Below are positions 6,910 to 14,537 of a stretch of DNA of 64,000 bases, piece by piece (within the stretch, counting starts at the first letter, position 1; each line of letters starts with the position of its first letter). Origin of the DNA: DASSFZ01 sp035292585 (lineage in GTDB: Bacteria; Chloroflexota; Anaerolineae; Fen-1058). The notes under the pieces were generated by a model. It was not told the origin of the DNA, did no database searches, and saw only the letters and a program-made list of their open reading frames with translations. A program made the translations under genes and the position numbers. The DNA lies in the NCBI GenBank assembly GCA_035292585.1, contig DATDPU010000061.1, positions 16,037 to 80,036 of the forward strand, written 5' to 3'.

Positions 6910-9207
6910 ATGAAGGTAACCGTGTCAAAGAAGAAGCACAAGCACACACCGCGCTTATCACCGCCGGCCGGCCCGCTCACACCCCGGCAGGCCGGTCTCC
7001 GCGCTTTCCGCCGGGGCGACTTCAACACCGCCATCGCCGAGTGGAGCCGGCTGGACGCGACGAGCGAACCAGGTATTCCCGCCGCACTGGCCGAAGCGCA
7101 TTTTCGCCGCGCGCTGCTCACGCATGACGAAACCCTGCGGAAGAACGATCTCCGGCAGACCGTCGAATTAGCGCCGGGCGAGGGTCGTTACTGGTATCAC
7201 CTCGGGCTGGCGCAGCATCGCGCCGAACGGTTAGACGACGCGAGCGCAGCCTACACCCGCGCCGTCGAATTGGGTTTCACGCGCGGCGGCGTCGGCCTCA
7301 CCCGCGGATTGGCCGAAGTCGAGCGCAACCCGGAAGTCGATCTGGATGCGCTGGGGCTGCCGGAAACCGATTGGGTTACGTTGCGCCCCATCGCGGCGTT
7401 GTTACGGGGCGAGGCCCAAGCCGTGCTCGATGCGCCGCCGCCGCCCAATCCCAACGATCCGCTTGCCGCGCTCTGGCGCGGGCTGGCGCTCGTCCACGCC
7501 GGCCAGGTCGAACGGGCGCTGCCGGTGCTGGCCTCACCCGCGCAGCGTCTCAAAGGCGAGGCCGAAGCGGTGCGGGCGTTGTACCACGGGCTGGCGCTGG
7601 CCGCGAGCGGCGACGAACCCAGGGCGCTGAATGTGTGGGCGGCAGCCGCCGCGCGCACGGCGACGCCGCGTCTGCAAGCTGCGCTCGCCACGGCGCAGCT
7701 GCGGCGTATCCGCGCCGCCGTCGAAGCGGGCGATTGGCCCACCGTGTTGTCAGCGATCGAGCGAGAACGGCGGGTCGCCGCTGAACATGCCGGCTTCCGC
7801 GCCGTCGAAGTGGTCGCTCGCAATCGACTGGCTAACGCGGCCGCTATGCAGGGCGATTGGGAAGCGGCGCTGGGACATTGGGCGCAAATTCGTTCGGCGC
7901 TGGAAGCCTATCCCGAACTCGGTCCCATCACGCCCATCCTGCACAACTTAGGCGTCGCTCTGGAGCGCGCCGGGCACTGGGAAGAAGCCGCCGAAGCGTG
8001 GAGCGCGCTGCTCAACCGCCTGCCTCGCCGCGCCACCAAGAAATCGCCGGCCGAGCTGGGCCTGCCGTTGCCGGTGGCCGAATATCGCGCCTGGCTGCGG
8101 CGGCGCGTGTTGGATGCCTTTAAGCGGGGCGGCCGGCCCGACGCAGCCATTACGCACTATCGAAACGCGGTCAAGGCCGGCCCCGACGACATCGATTTGC
8201 GGCTCGAACTGGCCGACGCGCTGCTCGCCAACGATCAAATCATCGCTGCGCGCAACGAGCTGCAGCGCATCCTCAAGAAATGGCCGGCTCACGTCGAGGC
8301 GCGCCTGCGGCTGGCCGAAGTTCACCGGCAACGGGGCGAGTGGTACGGAGCCGAATTGGAACTGCGCGGCGTGCTGGAAACCGATCCGGATCACGCCGCC
8401 GCGCGGCGCGGCCTGGCCGAAATGTTGATCGAGCGCGCTCACGCTCAATTCGACTATGGCTACTTCGCGCAGGCCAAAACCCTGTACGAGGAGGCCCTGG
8501 CGCTGACGCCCGACGACCCGATGTTCCTCGTGTGGCTGGGCAACACCGAACTGGCGCAACGCCGCCTGCCGGCGGCGCGCGAGCGCTTCGACGCGGCGCT
8601 GGCCAAAGGCGATCTGCACACCTACGTGAGCGTCTTCACCTGCTGGGCGCAGCGCAACAACCTGTCCGAAGCGCGGGGCATTATCCAGCGCGCCGAAGCG
8701 GCCGGTTTCGGTTCGCCGCACTTCTACATCGACGCCGCCGCCGAGTGCTTCAAGCTCGCGAACGGGCCGCGCTCGCCGCTCGGATTCGGATTTCCCGGCG
8801 CACCTCGGCGCGCCGACGATCCCTGGGAGCAGCTCGGGCGCGATCTGTTGCACCAGGCTGAATCCGGCCGGATCGACAGCATCGAAGAGCTGCAGCATCT
8901 CATCGGCTCGCTTGGCCCGTTGCGTCCCGATCTCGCGTTGAACTATGCGCAGGCGCTCGTCCACCGCACGCCGGACGATCCTCTCGCCATTATGATGCTG
9001 GCCGTGTTGCAGGGCATGAGTGGGCAGTCGAAGGCCGGCAAAGACAGTCTCCGCCGCGCCGCCGCGCTCGCCCGCAAGCAGGGCAAGCTCGAATTGCTGG
9101 AGGAGATCGAAGAGTTTCGGTCGTTGGTCAACAACCCCTTCCTGGCGCAGGCTTCTCAAATGGGGATGCTGCCCGATTTCTTCGACGATGAGGAGTTGGA
9201 ATGGTGA
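6910..9207 (+). CDS. TPR-repeat protein, first gene of a chaperone operon
   Basis: The 765-residue protein is built almost wholly of tetratricopeptide-like helical pairs (for example ARLRLAEVHRQRGEWYGAEL and AQAKTLYEEALALTPDDPMF), with a basic N-terminal stretch (SKKKHKHTPRL) and no signal peptide or membrane segment. It should be a cytoplasmic scaffold. Its stop overlaps the start of a J-domain gene by 7 bases, and GrpE-like and DnaK genes follow, so it probably acts with this accessory Hsp70 system as client adaptor or co-chaperone platform. That role is inferred from gene order only. The ATG at 6910 has no strong ribosome site. The GTG at 6922 is a possible alternative. Confidence 0.85.
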   Translation: MKVTVSKKKHKHTPRLSPPAGPLTPRQAGLRAFRRGDFNTAIAEWSRLDATSEPGIPAALAEAHFRRALLTHDETLRKNDLRQTVELAPGEGRYWYHLGLAQHRAERLDDASAAYTRAVELGFTRGGVGLTRGLAEVERNPEVDLDALGLPETDWVTLRPIAALLRGEAQAVLDAPPPPNPNDPLAALWRGLALVHAGQVERALPVLASPAQRLKGEAEAVRALYHGLALAASGDEPRALNVWAAAAARTATPRLQAALATAQLRRIRAAVEAGDWPTVLSAIERERRVAAEHAGFRAVEVVARNRLANAAAMQGDWEAALGHWAQIRSALEAYPELGPITPILHNLGVALERAGHWEEAAEAWSALLNRLPRRATKKSPAELGLPLPVAEYRAWLRRRVLDAFKRGGRPDAAITHYRNAVKAGPDDIDLRLELADALLANDQIIAARNELQRILKKWPAHVEARLRLAEVHRQRGEWYGAELELRGVLETDPDHAAARRGLAEMLIERAHAQFDYGYFAQAKTLYEEALALTPDDPMFLVWLGNTELAQRRLPAARERFDAALAKGDLHTYVSVFTCWAQRNNLSEARGIIQRAEAAGFGSPHFYIDAAAECFKLANGPRSPLGFGFPGAPRRADDPWEQLGRDLLHQAESGRIDSIEELQHLIGSLGPLRPDLALNYAQALVHRTPDDPLAIMMLAVLQGMSGQSKAGKDSLRRAAALARKQGKLELLEEIEEFRSLVNNPFLAQASQMGMLPDFFDDEELEW

Positions 9208-9569
9208 CCGGCAACACGCCTCCTATCGATCCTTACGCCGTGCTCGACCTCGATCCGGGCGCGACGCCGGAGCAAATCAAGACGGCCTACTTCACCCGTG
9301 TGCGCGAGCATCCGCCGGAGCGCGACCCGGAAGGCTTCAAGCGTATCCGCGCCGCGTACGAGCAGTTACGCGATCCGGCCAAACGGCGCGAGACCGATCT
9401 GTTGCGCCTGCATGCCTGGCCCGAGCCGTCGTTGGAGCGCATCTTCGCCGAACCCGATCCGGCTCAGGCGGCCCGGCTCGATCCCGCCGACGTGATCGCC
9501 GCCGCCCGCGCCGTCAGCGATGTCGCCCGGCGCGACTTCCGCGAAGACTTCCGGGAGGTGAAGGGGTGA
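9201..9569 (+). CDS. Short J-domain (DnaJ-like) protein with HPP in place of HPD
   Basis: The 122-residue protein has a recognisable J domain in its first 65 residues: PYAVLDLDPGATPEQIKTAY (helix I to II) and GFKRIRAAYEQLRDPAKR (helices III and IV). The loop reads HPPERD at 37-42, so the Asp of the canonical His-Pro-Asp triad that triggers DnaK ATP hydrolysis is a Pro. The rest is a short acidic/Ala-rich tail without a Gly/Phe region, zinc fingers or client-binding domain. It overlaps the TPR gene by 7 bases and the GrpE-like gene by 4, so it is translationally coupled. It may recruit DnaK to the TPR protein without the normal stimulation, or use an altered mode. That is inference. Confidence 0.85.
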   Translation: MVTGNTPPIDPYAVLDLDPGATPEQIKTAYFTRVREHPPERDPEGFKRIRAAYEQLRDPAKRRETDLLRLHAWPEPSLERIFAEPDPAQAARLDPADVIAAARAVSDVARRDFREDFREVKG

Positions 9570-10363
9570 ACCCGATCCATCTTGATGCGCCCCGGCGGCC
9601 CGGCCTGCTGTCGCGGCTGAGGCGGCGGTTGGGCTTCACGCCGATCCCGGCGGACGTGTCCGAAGAACTGGCCGCGTTGCGCGCCGAAGTGAGCGCGCTG
9701 GCGCGGGCGCAACACGCCCAGGGCGAGCGCGCGGCGGCGCTGCGCGAGACGATCGATAAACTGGACAAGCAGATCGCCCGCGCGGGCAAAGAGCAATTCA
9801 AAGCCAACTCGTTGCTCGAAGCGCAACAACAGACCGTCAAGTCGTTGCTCGATCAACTGCGTGAAGCCAACGCTTACCGCGAACGCGAACTCGCTCAACT
9901 GCGCGATCGGCTGGCGGGCGTGCGCGCCGAAGGCCGGATGGAGATCGTCACCCGCCTGCTGCCCGCGCTCGACGGGTTGGACGAGGCGCTCAACGCGGGC
10001 CGCCGCCTGCACGCGGGCGATCGCGCGGCTGCGCGGCCAACGTTCCGCGTGCGGGCGCGTCATGCTTGGGCCGTGCTGATCGGTCAGGCGCCTGCCGATG
10101 CGCCGGCGCCTGACGAGGCGCTGGTCGCGTGGTTGGACGGGCTAGACTTCGTGCGCGATCGCCTGCTCGGCATCCTGGCCTCGGAAGGCGTGCAGCCGAT
10201 CGAGGCCGCCGGCGAGCTGTTCGATCCGGCGCTGCACGTCGCCGTGGAGACCGCGCCCGCCGGCAATGGCGTCGCGCCGGGCGCAATCGTGCGTGAGTTG
10301 CGCCGAGGCTATCGCGCCCGCGACGCGGTGCTGCGCTACGCCGAAGTGGTGGTGGCGCGTTGA
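9566..10363 (+). CDS. GrpE-like nucleotide exchange factor
   Basis: The 265-residue protein has a long heptad-patterned helix (about 30-125, EELAALRAEVSALARAQHAQ onward) and a C-terminal beta-domain of GrpE type: ILASEGVQPIEAAGELFDPALHVAVE matches the family pattern for the end of the helix and wing, followed by VRELRRGYRARDAVLRYAEVVVA. GrpE proteins release ADP from DnaK. The N-terminus differs from ordinary GrpE, and a segment between the helices is expanded (residues about 135-175). The GTG at 9566 overlaps the upstream stop (GTGA) and follows GGGAGGTG. It lies 85 bases ahead of dnaK. A second, housekeeping grpE is likely elsewhere in the genome. Confidence 0.85.
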   Translation: MNPIHLDAPRRPGLLSRLRRRLGFTPIPADVSEELAALRAEVSALARAQHAQGERAAALRETIDKLDKQIARAGKEQFKANSLLEAQQQTVKSLLDQLREANAYRERELAQLRDRLAGVRAEGRMEIVTRLLPALDGLDEALNAGRRLHAGDRAAARPTFRVRARHAWAVLIGQAPADAPAPDEALVAWLDGLDFVRDRLLGILASEGVQPIEAAGELFDPALHVAVETAPAGNGVAPGAIVRELRRGYRARDAVLRYAEVVVAR

Positions 10364-10448
10364 TCACGTATGACCTATTGCGTGGCGCGTAACCTGCGTT
10401 GCGGCGCACACCCTACGGAATACGCCATACGCACTCGAGGGAACTCGC

Positions 10449-12182
10449 ATGAGCCAGATCATCGGTATCGACTTGGGCACGACATTTTCGGCCGTGGGCA
10501 GCGTGCGTGACGGCGTGCCCGTGATTCTACCCAATGGATCGGAACGCATCGTGCCTTCGGTCGTGGGCTTCACCCCGGACGGCAAGCTGGTGGTCGGCGC
10601 GCCTGCGCGCAACCAATACGTGTTGTATCCCGAACTCACCGTGCGCTCGATCAAGCGGCGCATGGGCACCGACCTGCCGGTGACGCTCAACGGGCGCGAT
10701 TACACGCCGGCTGAAATCTCGGCGATCATCCTGCGCGAGATGAAGCGCATCGCCGAAGCGAACCTGGGCGCGCCGGTCGAGCGCGCCGTGATCACCGTGC
10801 CCGCCTACTTCTCGGACGCGGCGCGGCTGGCGACGAAGGAAGCGGGCGAGATCGCGGGCTTCGGCGTCGAGCGCATCATCAACGAGCCGACGGCGGCCGC
10901 GCTGGCCTACGGCCTGGATCGCGCAGGCGAAACGCAGACCATCGCCGTCTACGATCTGGGCGGCGGCACGTTCGACGTGTCGATCATCGAGATGAACCAG
11001 GGCGTCATCGAAGTGCGCGCCTCGCACGGCGATACGCACCTGGGCGGCGACGACTTCGACATGCGCCTGCTCGACTTTCTGGCGCAGCGCTTCATCGAAG
11101 AGCACGACCTCGATCCGCGCGACGACCGCAAGGCGCTGGCCCGGCTCACCCACGCCGCCGAGCAGGCCAAGATCGCGCTCTCGACGCAGCCGTTCGCCCG
11201 CGTGCGCGAAGAGTACCTGCTGGAAAAAGACCGCCGCCCGCTGCACCTCGACGTGGAAGTGGCCCGCGCCGAGTTCGAGGGCCTGATCCGCGATCTGCTC
11301 GACGGCACGCTGGCCGCGTTCGATGCGGCGCTGGCCGACGCCGGGCTGCCCAAGGGCGACCTGGACAAAGTCATCTTCGTCGGCGGCTCGACGCGCATCC
11401 CGCTGGTGTGGGAGCTGGTCGCCAACCACGTCGGGCTGGAGCCGATGGTGGAGGTCAACCCCGACGAAGCGGTGGCGCTAGGCGCGGGTGTGCAGGCGGC
11501 GCTGATCGCGGGCGAACCGATCGACGCGATCCTGGTCGACGTCACGCCGCACTCGCTCGGCATCGAAGTGGCGCAATGGGAGTTTGGCCGGTTCGTGCCC
11601 GATCATTACGGCGTGATCATCCGGCGCAATACCGCGTTGCCGGCGCGCCACGCGCAGGTCTTCAGCGCCATCCACCCCGACCAGACGGCGATCCATCTCA
11701 AGGTGTATCAGGGCGAGAACCCTACCGCTTCCAAGAACACGCTGCTGGGCGAGTTTCTGTTCGAGGACCTGGAGCCGGAAGTGGAGGACGAGCCGCCGCA
11801 CGTCACCGTCGAGTTCGATCTCGACCTGAACGGCATCCTCAACGTCTCCGCCGCCGATCGGGGCAGCGGGCAGGTGCAGCAGACGACGCTGCGCGCCGCC
11901 CATGCGCGTTTGAACACGGCCGCCCAGGAAGCTTCGGCGCGCTACGTCAGCGAGCTGTGGGATACGGCCCGCGCGGGCGAGGGGATCGGCGCAGAAGACG
12001 ATCCGCTGCTGGCGAAGGCGCGCGACTGGGTGGAGCGGAACATCGAAGAGACGAGCGCGCTGTCCGAGTTGGTGGCCCGCATCGAGGCGGCCCAGCGCGA
12101 GGGCGATGAGGATACCGCTACGCAACTGCGCGAGGAACTTATCGACCTGCTGTACGATCTGGACGACGAGCAGGCGGAGTAG
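10449..12182 (+). CDS. dnaK: DnaK/Hsp70-type chaperone (short form)
   Basis: The 577-residue protein carries all Hsp70 nucleotide-binding motifs: GIDLGTTFSAVG at the N-terminus, VPAYFSDAARLATKEAG, INEPTAAALAYG, YDLGGGTFDVSII and FVGGSTRIPLV. A beta-sandwich substrate domain follows (VTPHSLGIE to FDLDLNGILNVSAADRGSG), then a short acidic helical lid. It is 30-60 residues shorter than typical DnaK, mainly in the lid, and lacks the usual Gly-rich tail. Its gene closes a four-gene run with TPR, J-domain and GrpE-like genes, so this is a self-contained Hsp70 module. It may be an accessory paralogue rather than the housekeeping chaperone. A leader of 85 bases separates it from the GrpE gene. Confidence 0.93.
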   Translation: MSQIIGIDLGTTFSAVGSVRDGVPVILPNGSERIVPSVVGFTPDGKLVVGAPARNQYVLYPELTVRSIKRRMGTDLPVTLNGRDYTPAEISAIILREMKRIAEANLGAPVERAVITVPAYFSDAARLATKEAGEIAGFGVERIINEPTAAALAYGLDRAGETQTIAVYDLGGGTFDVSIIEMNQGVIEVRASHGDTHLGGDDFDMRLLDFLAQRFIEEHDLDPRDDRKALARLTHAAEQAKIALSTQPFARVREEYLLEKDRRPLHLDVEVARAEFEGLIRDLLDGTLAAFDAALADAGLPKGDLDKVIFVGGSTRIPLVWELVANHVGLEPMVEVNPDEAVALGAGVQAALIAGEPIDAILVDVTPHSLGIEVAQWEFGRFVPDHYGVIIRRNTALPARHAQVFSAIHPDQTAIHLKVYQGENPTASKNTLLGEFLFEDLEPEVEDEPPHVTVEFDLDLNGILNVSAADRGSGQVQQTTLRAAHARLNTAAQEASARYVSELWDTARAGEGIGAEDDPLLAKARDWVERNIEETSALSELVARIEAAQREGDEDTATQLREELIDLLYDLDDEQAE

Positions 12183-12220
12183 GTAATAACCATTGGCGCT
12201 AGTTTGAGTCAAAACGCCTT

Positions 12221-12303
12221 GTAGTTTAGCCCCCTGTGGGCGTTGGAGTGAGGCGGACGCGCACAACCCGGCAAGGGGGCGCAGGCAGGGCGCTAGGCTA
12301 CCT
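12221..12303. repeat. Repeat family B, diverged copy
   Basis: It starts GTAGTTTAGCCCCCTG and ends GGGCGCTAGGCTACCTG, with CAAGGGGGCGCAGGCAGGG inside, matching the 6811 and 17492 copies with more changes. Confidence 0.65.
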
Positions 12304-12317
12304 GCGGAAAAACTAAA

Positions 12318-12427
12318 CTAGTACCCCGACCGCCTAATTCTGCGCGGTTGGGACGGCAGTTGCACTGCCGTCCGCCGCAGTTCAACTGCGGCGGGAACTA
12401 TGCAACTTCAGATTGTTGAAGCACTAG
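12318..12427. repeat. Repeat family A, copy 2
   Basis: This 110-bp copy differs from the one at 63754-63863 at a single base, although they are 51 kb apart. That implies recent spread or gene conversion. Confidence 0.92.
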
Positions 12428-12442
12428 CACCATTCGTTAATA

Positions 12443-12473
12443 GACCTCCGAGGTGTCCCAGACCTCGGAGGTC
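12443..12473. terminator. 12-bp perfect hairpin, possible terminator
   Basis: GACCTCCGAGGT (12443-12454) pairs with ACCTCGGAGGTC (12462-12473). No T tract follows on the plus strand. A related half-site (CCTCGGAGGTCTG) occurs near 14518, so this may be a dispersed repeat instead. Confidence 0.4.
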
Positions 12474-12480
12474 TTGCCAT

Positions 12481-12627
12481 TCACTCCTGAAGCGCGAGCT
12501 CGTAAAGGTCGATCGGTTCGGCGGCGCCGGTGGTGAGGAACACGACCGCCAGCGACGGGAGCGTGATGATCGTAAAATTGCTGAGCGCGAAGCCGGCCGC
12601 GCGGCTCAACACGCAGAGTTTGATCAC
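12481..12627 (-). pseudogene. Relic C-terminal coding fragment, unknown protein
   Basis: Read on the minus strand, 48 codons end in TGA at 12481 and encode a protein-like sequence containing FALSNFTIITLPSLAVVF and AAEPIDLYELALQE. There is no ribosome site. The upstream part of the frame runs into CCGCCGAGACGCGGAGAGCGC, a dispersed sequence also present near 60990, so the rest of the gene seems to be lost. Function is unknown, and this could be chance coding potential. Confidence 0.25.
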
Positions 12628-12683
12628 GAATTTCTCCGCGCTCTCCGCGTCTCGGCGGTAAATCTAGTTTTCACGATTCTACT

Positions 12684-14345
12684 TCAGCGGCGCCCCAGCC
12701 GGCGTTCCAGCTCCTCCAGCCGCAGCATCACAAACACCGGGCGGCCATGCGGACAGTTCGCCGGGGAATAGACCTGAAGCAGCTCATCCAGGAGCGCCTG
12801 CTGTTGAGCGGGATCGAGCACATCGCCCGCTTTAATCGCGCTGAGGCAGGCTGCTTTCGCCGCGAGCTTATCGCGCAAGGCATCGCCTTCGAGCGCGCGA
12901 TAACGCTCGTGTTCTTGCAGCAGCGCCGTAATGAGCTCCGCCGGATCAACTTGAATAAATGCCGGCAGCGCCGTCACCCGAAACGTGTTCACCCCGAACG
13001 GTTCGATCTCGATGCCCAGCGAGCGGTATTCTTCGAGGTGCGCGAGGAGTTGTTCGGACTCATAGGGCATGAGCTGGATTTGGCGATTCATCGTTATTGG
13101 AGATTGGGCGCGAAGCGCAGAGATGGTCAGCCGCTCGTAAAAGACTTGCTCTTGCGCGGCGTGCTGATCCACGATCACTAAACCTGCCTGGTTCTGGGCG
13201 AGAAGGTAGGTGTTGTGAATCTGCGCCAAGGCGCGCCACGCCCCGCCTCCATAGTCCAGGCCCGGTTCACGCAAGGTATAGGCGGCGCCCGGTTCCGCGC
13301 CTGCGACATTGGCGAACGACCAATCGGTTGGGTCGGGTTGGAGCAACGGAAAATCCCGCAGGGCTTCGGCCACGGCTCGCGTGACCGCGCCGTAAATCGC
13401 GCGCTCCTGGTAGAATCGGACTTCGGCCTTGCGCGGATGCACATTCACATCCACCGCTTGCGGATCGACCTCGATCTGGATCACCGCCAGCGGATAGCGA
13501 TTGGGTGGAAGGCGTCCGGCGTAGGGGCGCTCCAGCATGACGGCCAGCAGACCCGATCGGATCGGGCGGCTGTTGACGAAAAAGTTCTGCCACTCGCGGC
13601 TCGCGCGGGCCAACGTGGGGCGTGAGACAAAACCGCGCACGCGCAGATCGAGGCTGGTGCTGTCCACCTCGACCATCTCCGCCGCGACGTTGCGCCCCCA
13701 CACGGCGCCGATCCGTTCCAAGGGATTGGCCGCCGCCCAGGCGAGCGTCTCGCGCCCGTCGACCACCAGCCGAAACGCAATGTGCGGATACGCCAGCGCG
13801 TAGGTCACCACGGTCTTTTGAATCAGCTCGGTCTCGCGCAAGGGCGACTTGAGGAACTTGCGCCGCGCGGGCGCAGTGTAGAACAGCTCGCGGGCAGTGA
13901 CCTGCGTGCCGATCGGCGCGCCGGCCACTTCGGTCTGCGGCTGGCCTTCCACTACCCGCACCCGCGTGCCCTCGATTTCATCGCGCGCGCGCGTCAGCAG
14001 CTCCAACTGCGTGACACTGGCAATCGACGGCAAGGCTTCGCCCCGGAAGCCGAGCGTCCTGATAGCATCCAAATCCTCCGTCGATGCGATCTTGCTGGTG
14101 GCGAACCGCTCGACCGCCAACGGCGCATCTTCGCGCGCCATCCCGCTGCCGTTGTCGCTCACGCGGATCAGCGCCACGCCGCCCTGCCGAATCTCGACCG
14201 CGATCGCCTGCGCGCCGGCGTCGATCGCGTTCTCGATCAATTCTTTCACCACCGAGGCGGGACGTTCCACCACCTCCCCGGCGGCGATACGCTCGGCGAT
14301 GGATTTGTCGAGGAGGTGGATGCGAGGCAGGTGGGTCGAGTTCAT
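12684..14345 (-). CDS. mutL: DNA mismatch repair protein MutL
   Basis: The 553-residue protein has the GHKL ATPase motifs ELIENAIDAGA, VSDNGSGM and GFRGEALPSI, then the transducer domain (VNVHPRKAEVRFY). The C-terminal dimerisation domain contains DQHAAQEQVFYE, which fits the DQHA-x2-E-x4-E endonuclease motif of MutL from bacteria lacking MutH, and NCPHGRPVF near the end. It should therefore nick the daughter strand itself after MutS recognition. An in-frame start exists at 14393, but the ATG at 14345 follows GGGGAAAG and begins MNSTHLPRIHLLD, the family norm. mutS lies 192 bases upstream on the same strand. Confidence 0.96.
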   Translation of the reverse strand: MNSTHLPRIHLLDKSIAERIAAGEVVERPASVVKELIENAIDAGAQAIAVEIRQGGVALIRVSDNGSGMAREDAPLAVERFATSKIASTEDLDAIRTLGFRGEALPSIASVTQLELLTRARDEIEGTRVRVVEGQPQTEVAGAPIGTQVTARELFYTAPARRKFLKSPLRETELIQKTVVTYALAYPHIAFRLVVDGRETLAWAAANPLERIGAVWGRNVAAEMVEVDSTSLDLRVRGFVSRPTLARASREWQNFFVNSRPIRSGLLAVMLERPYAGRLPPNRYPLAVIQIEVDPQAVDVNVHPRKAEVRFYQERAIYGAVTRAVAEALRDFPLLQPDPTDWSFANVAGAEPGAAYTLREPGLDYGGGAWRALAQIHNTYLLAQNQAGLVIVDQHAAQEQVFYERLTISALRAQSPITMNRQIQLMPYESEQLLAHLEEYRSLGIEIEPFGVNTFRVTALPAFIQVDPAELITALLQEHERYRALEGDALRDKLAAKAACLSAIKAGDVLDPAQQQALLDELLQVYSPANCPHGRPVFVMLRLEELERRLGRR

Positions 14346-14537
14346 GCTTTCCCCATTCCCGTACGCGACCTTGTAGACCTTCGACGTCTCCAAGAGACTG
14401 TCATAAAACTCACCACCAAGTCACCAAGATACTAAGGGACACAAAGAAAACTTGGAGATGCTGGGCGCCTGCGTGCCTTGGTGGTTAATATCGAGCCTTT
14501 TCAGACCGGCTCCAAGTCCTCGGAGGTCTGCGGTCCC

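Larger units (their letters stand above)
12183..12683. other. Gene-poor 500-bp region packed with repeats and a relic
   Basis: It holds a family B copy (12221-12303), a family A copy (12318-12427), a 12-bp perfect hairpin (12443-12473) and a short minus-strand relic frame (12481-12627). I see no intact gene. Confidence 0.7.
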
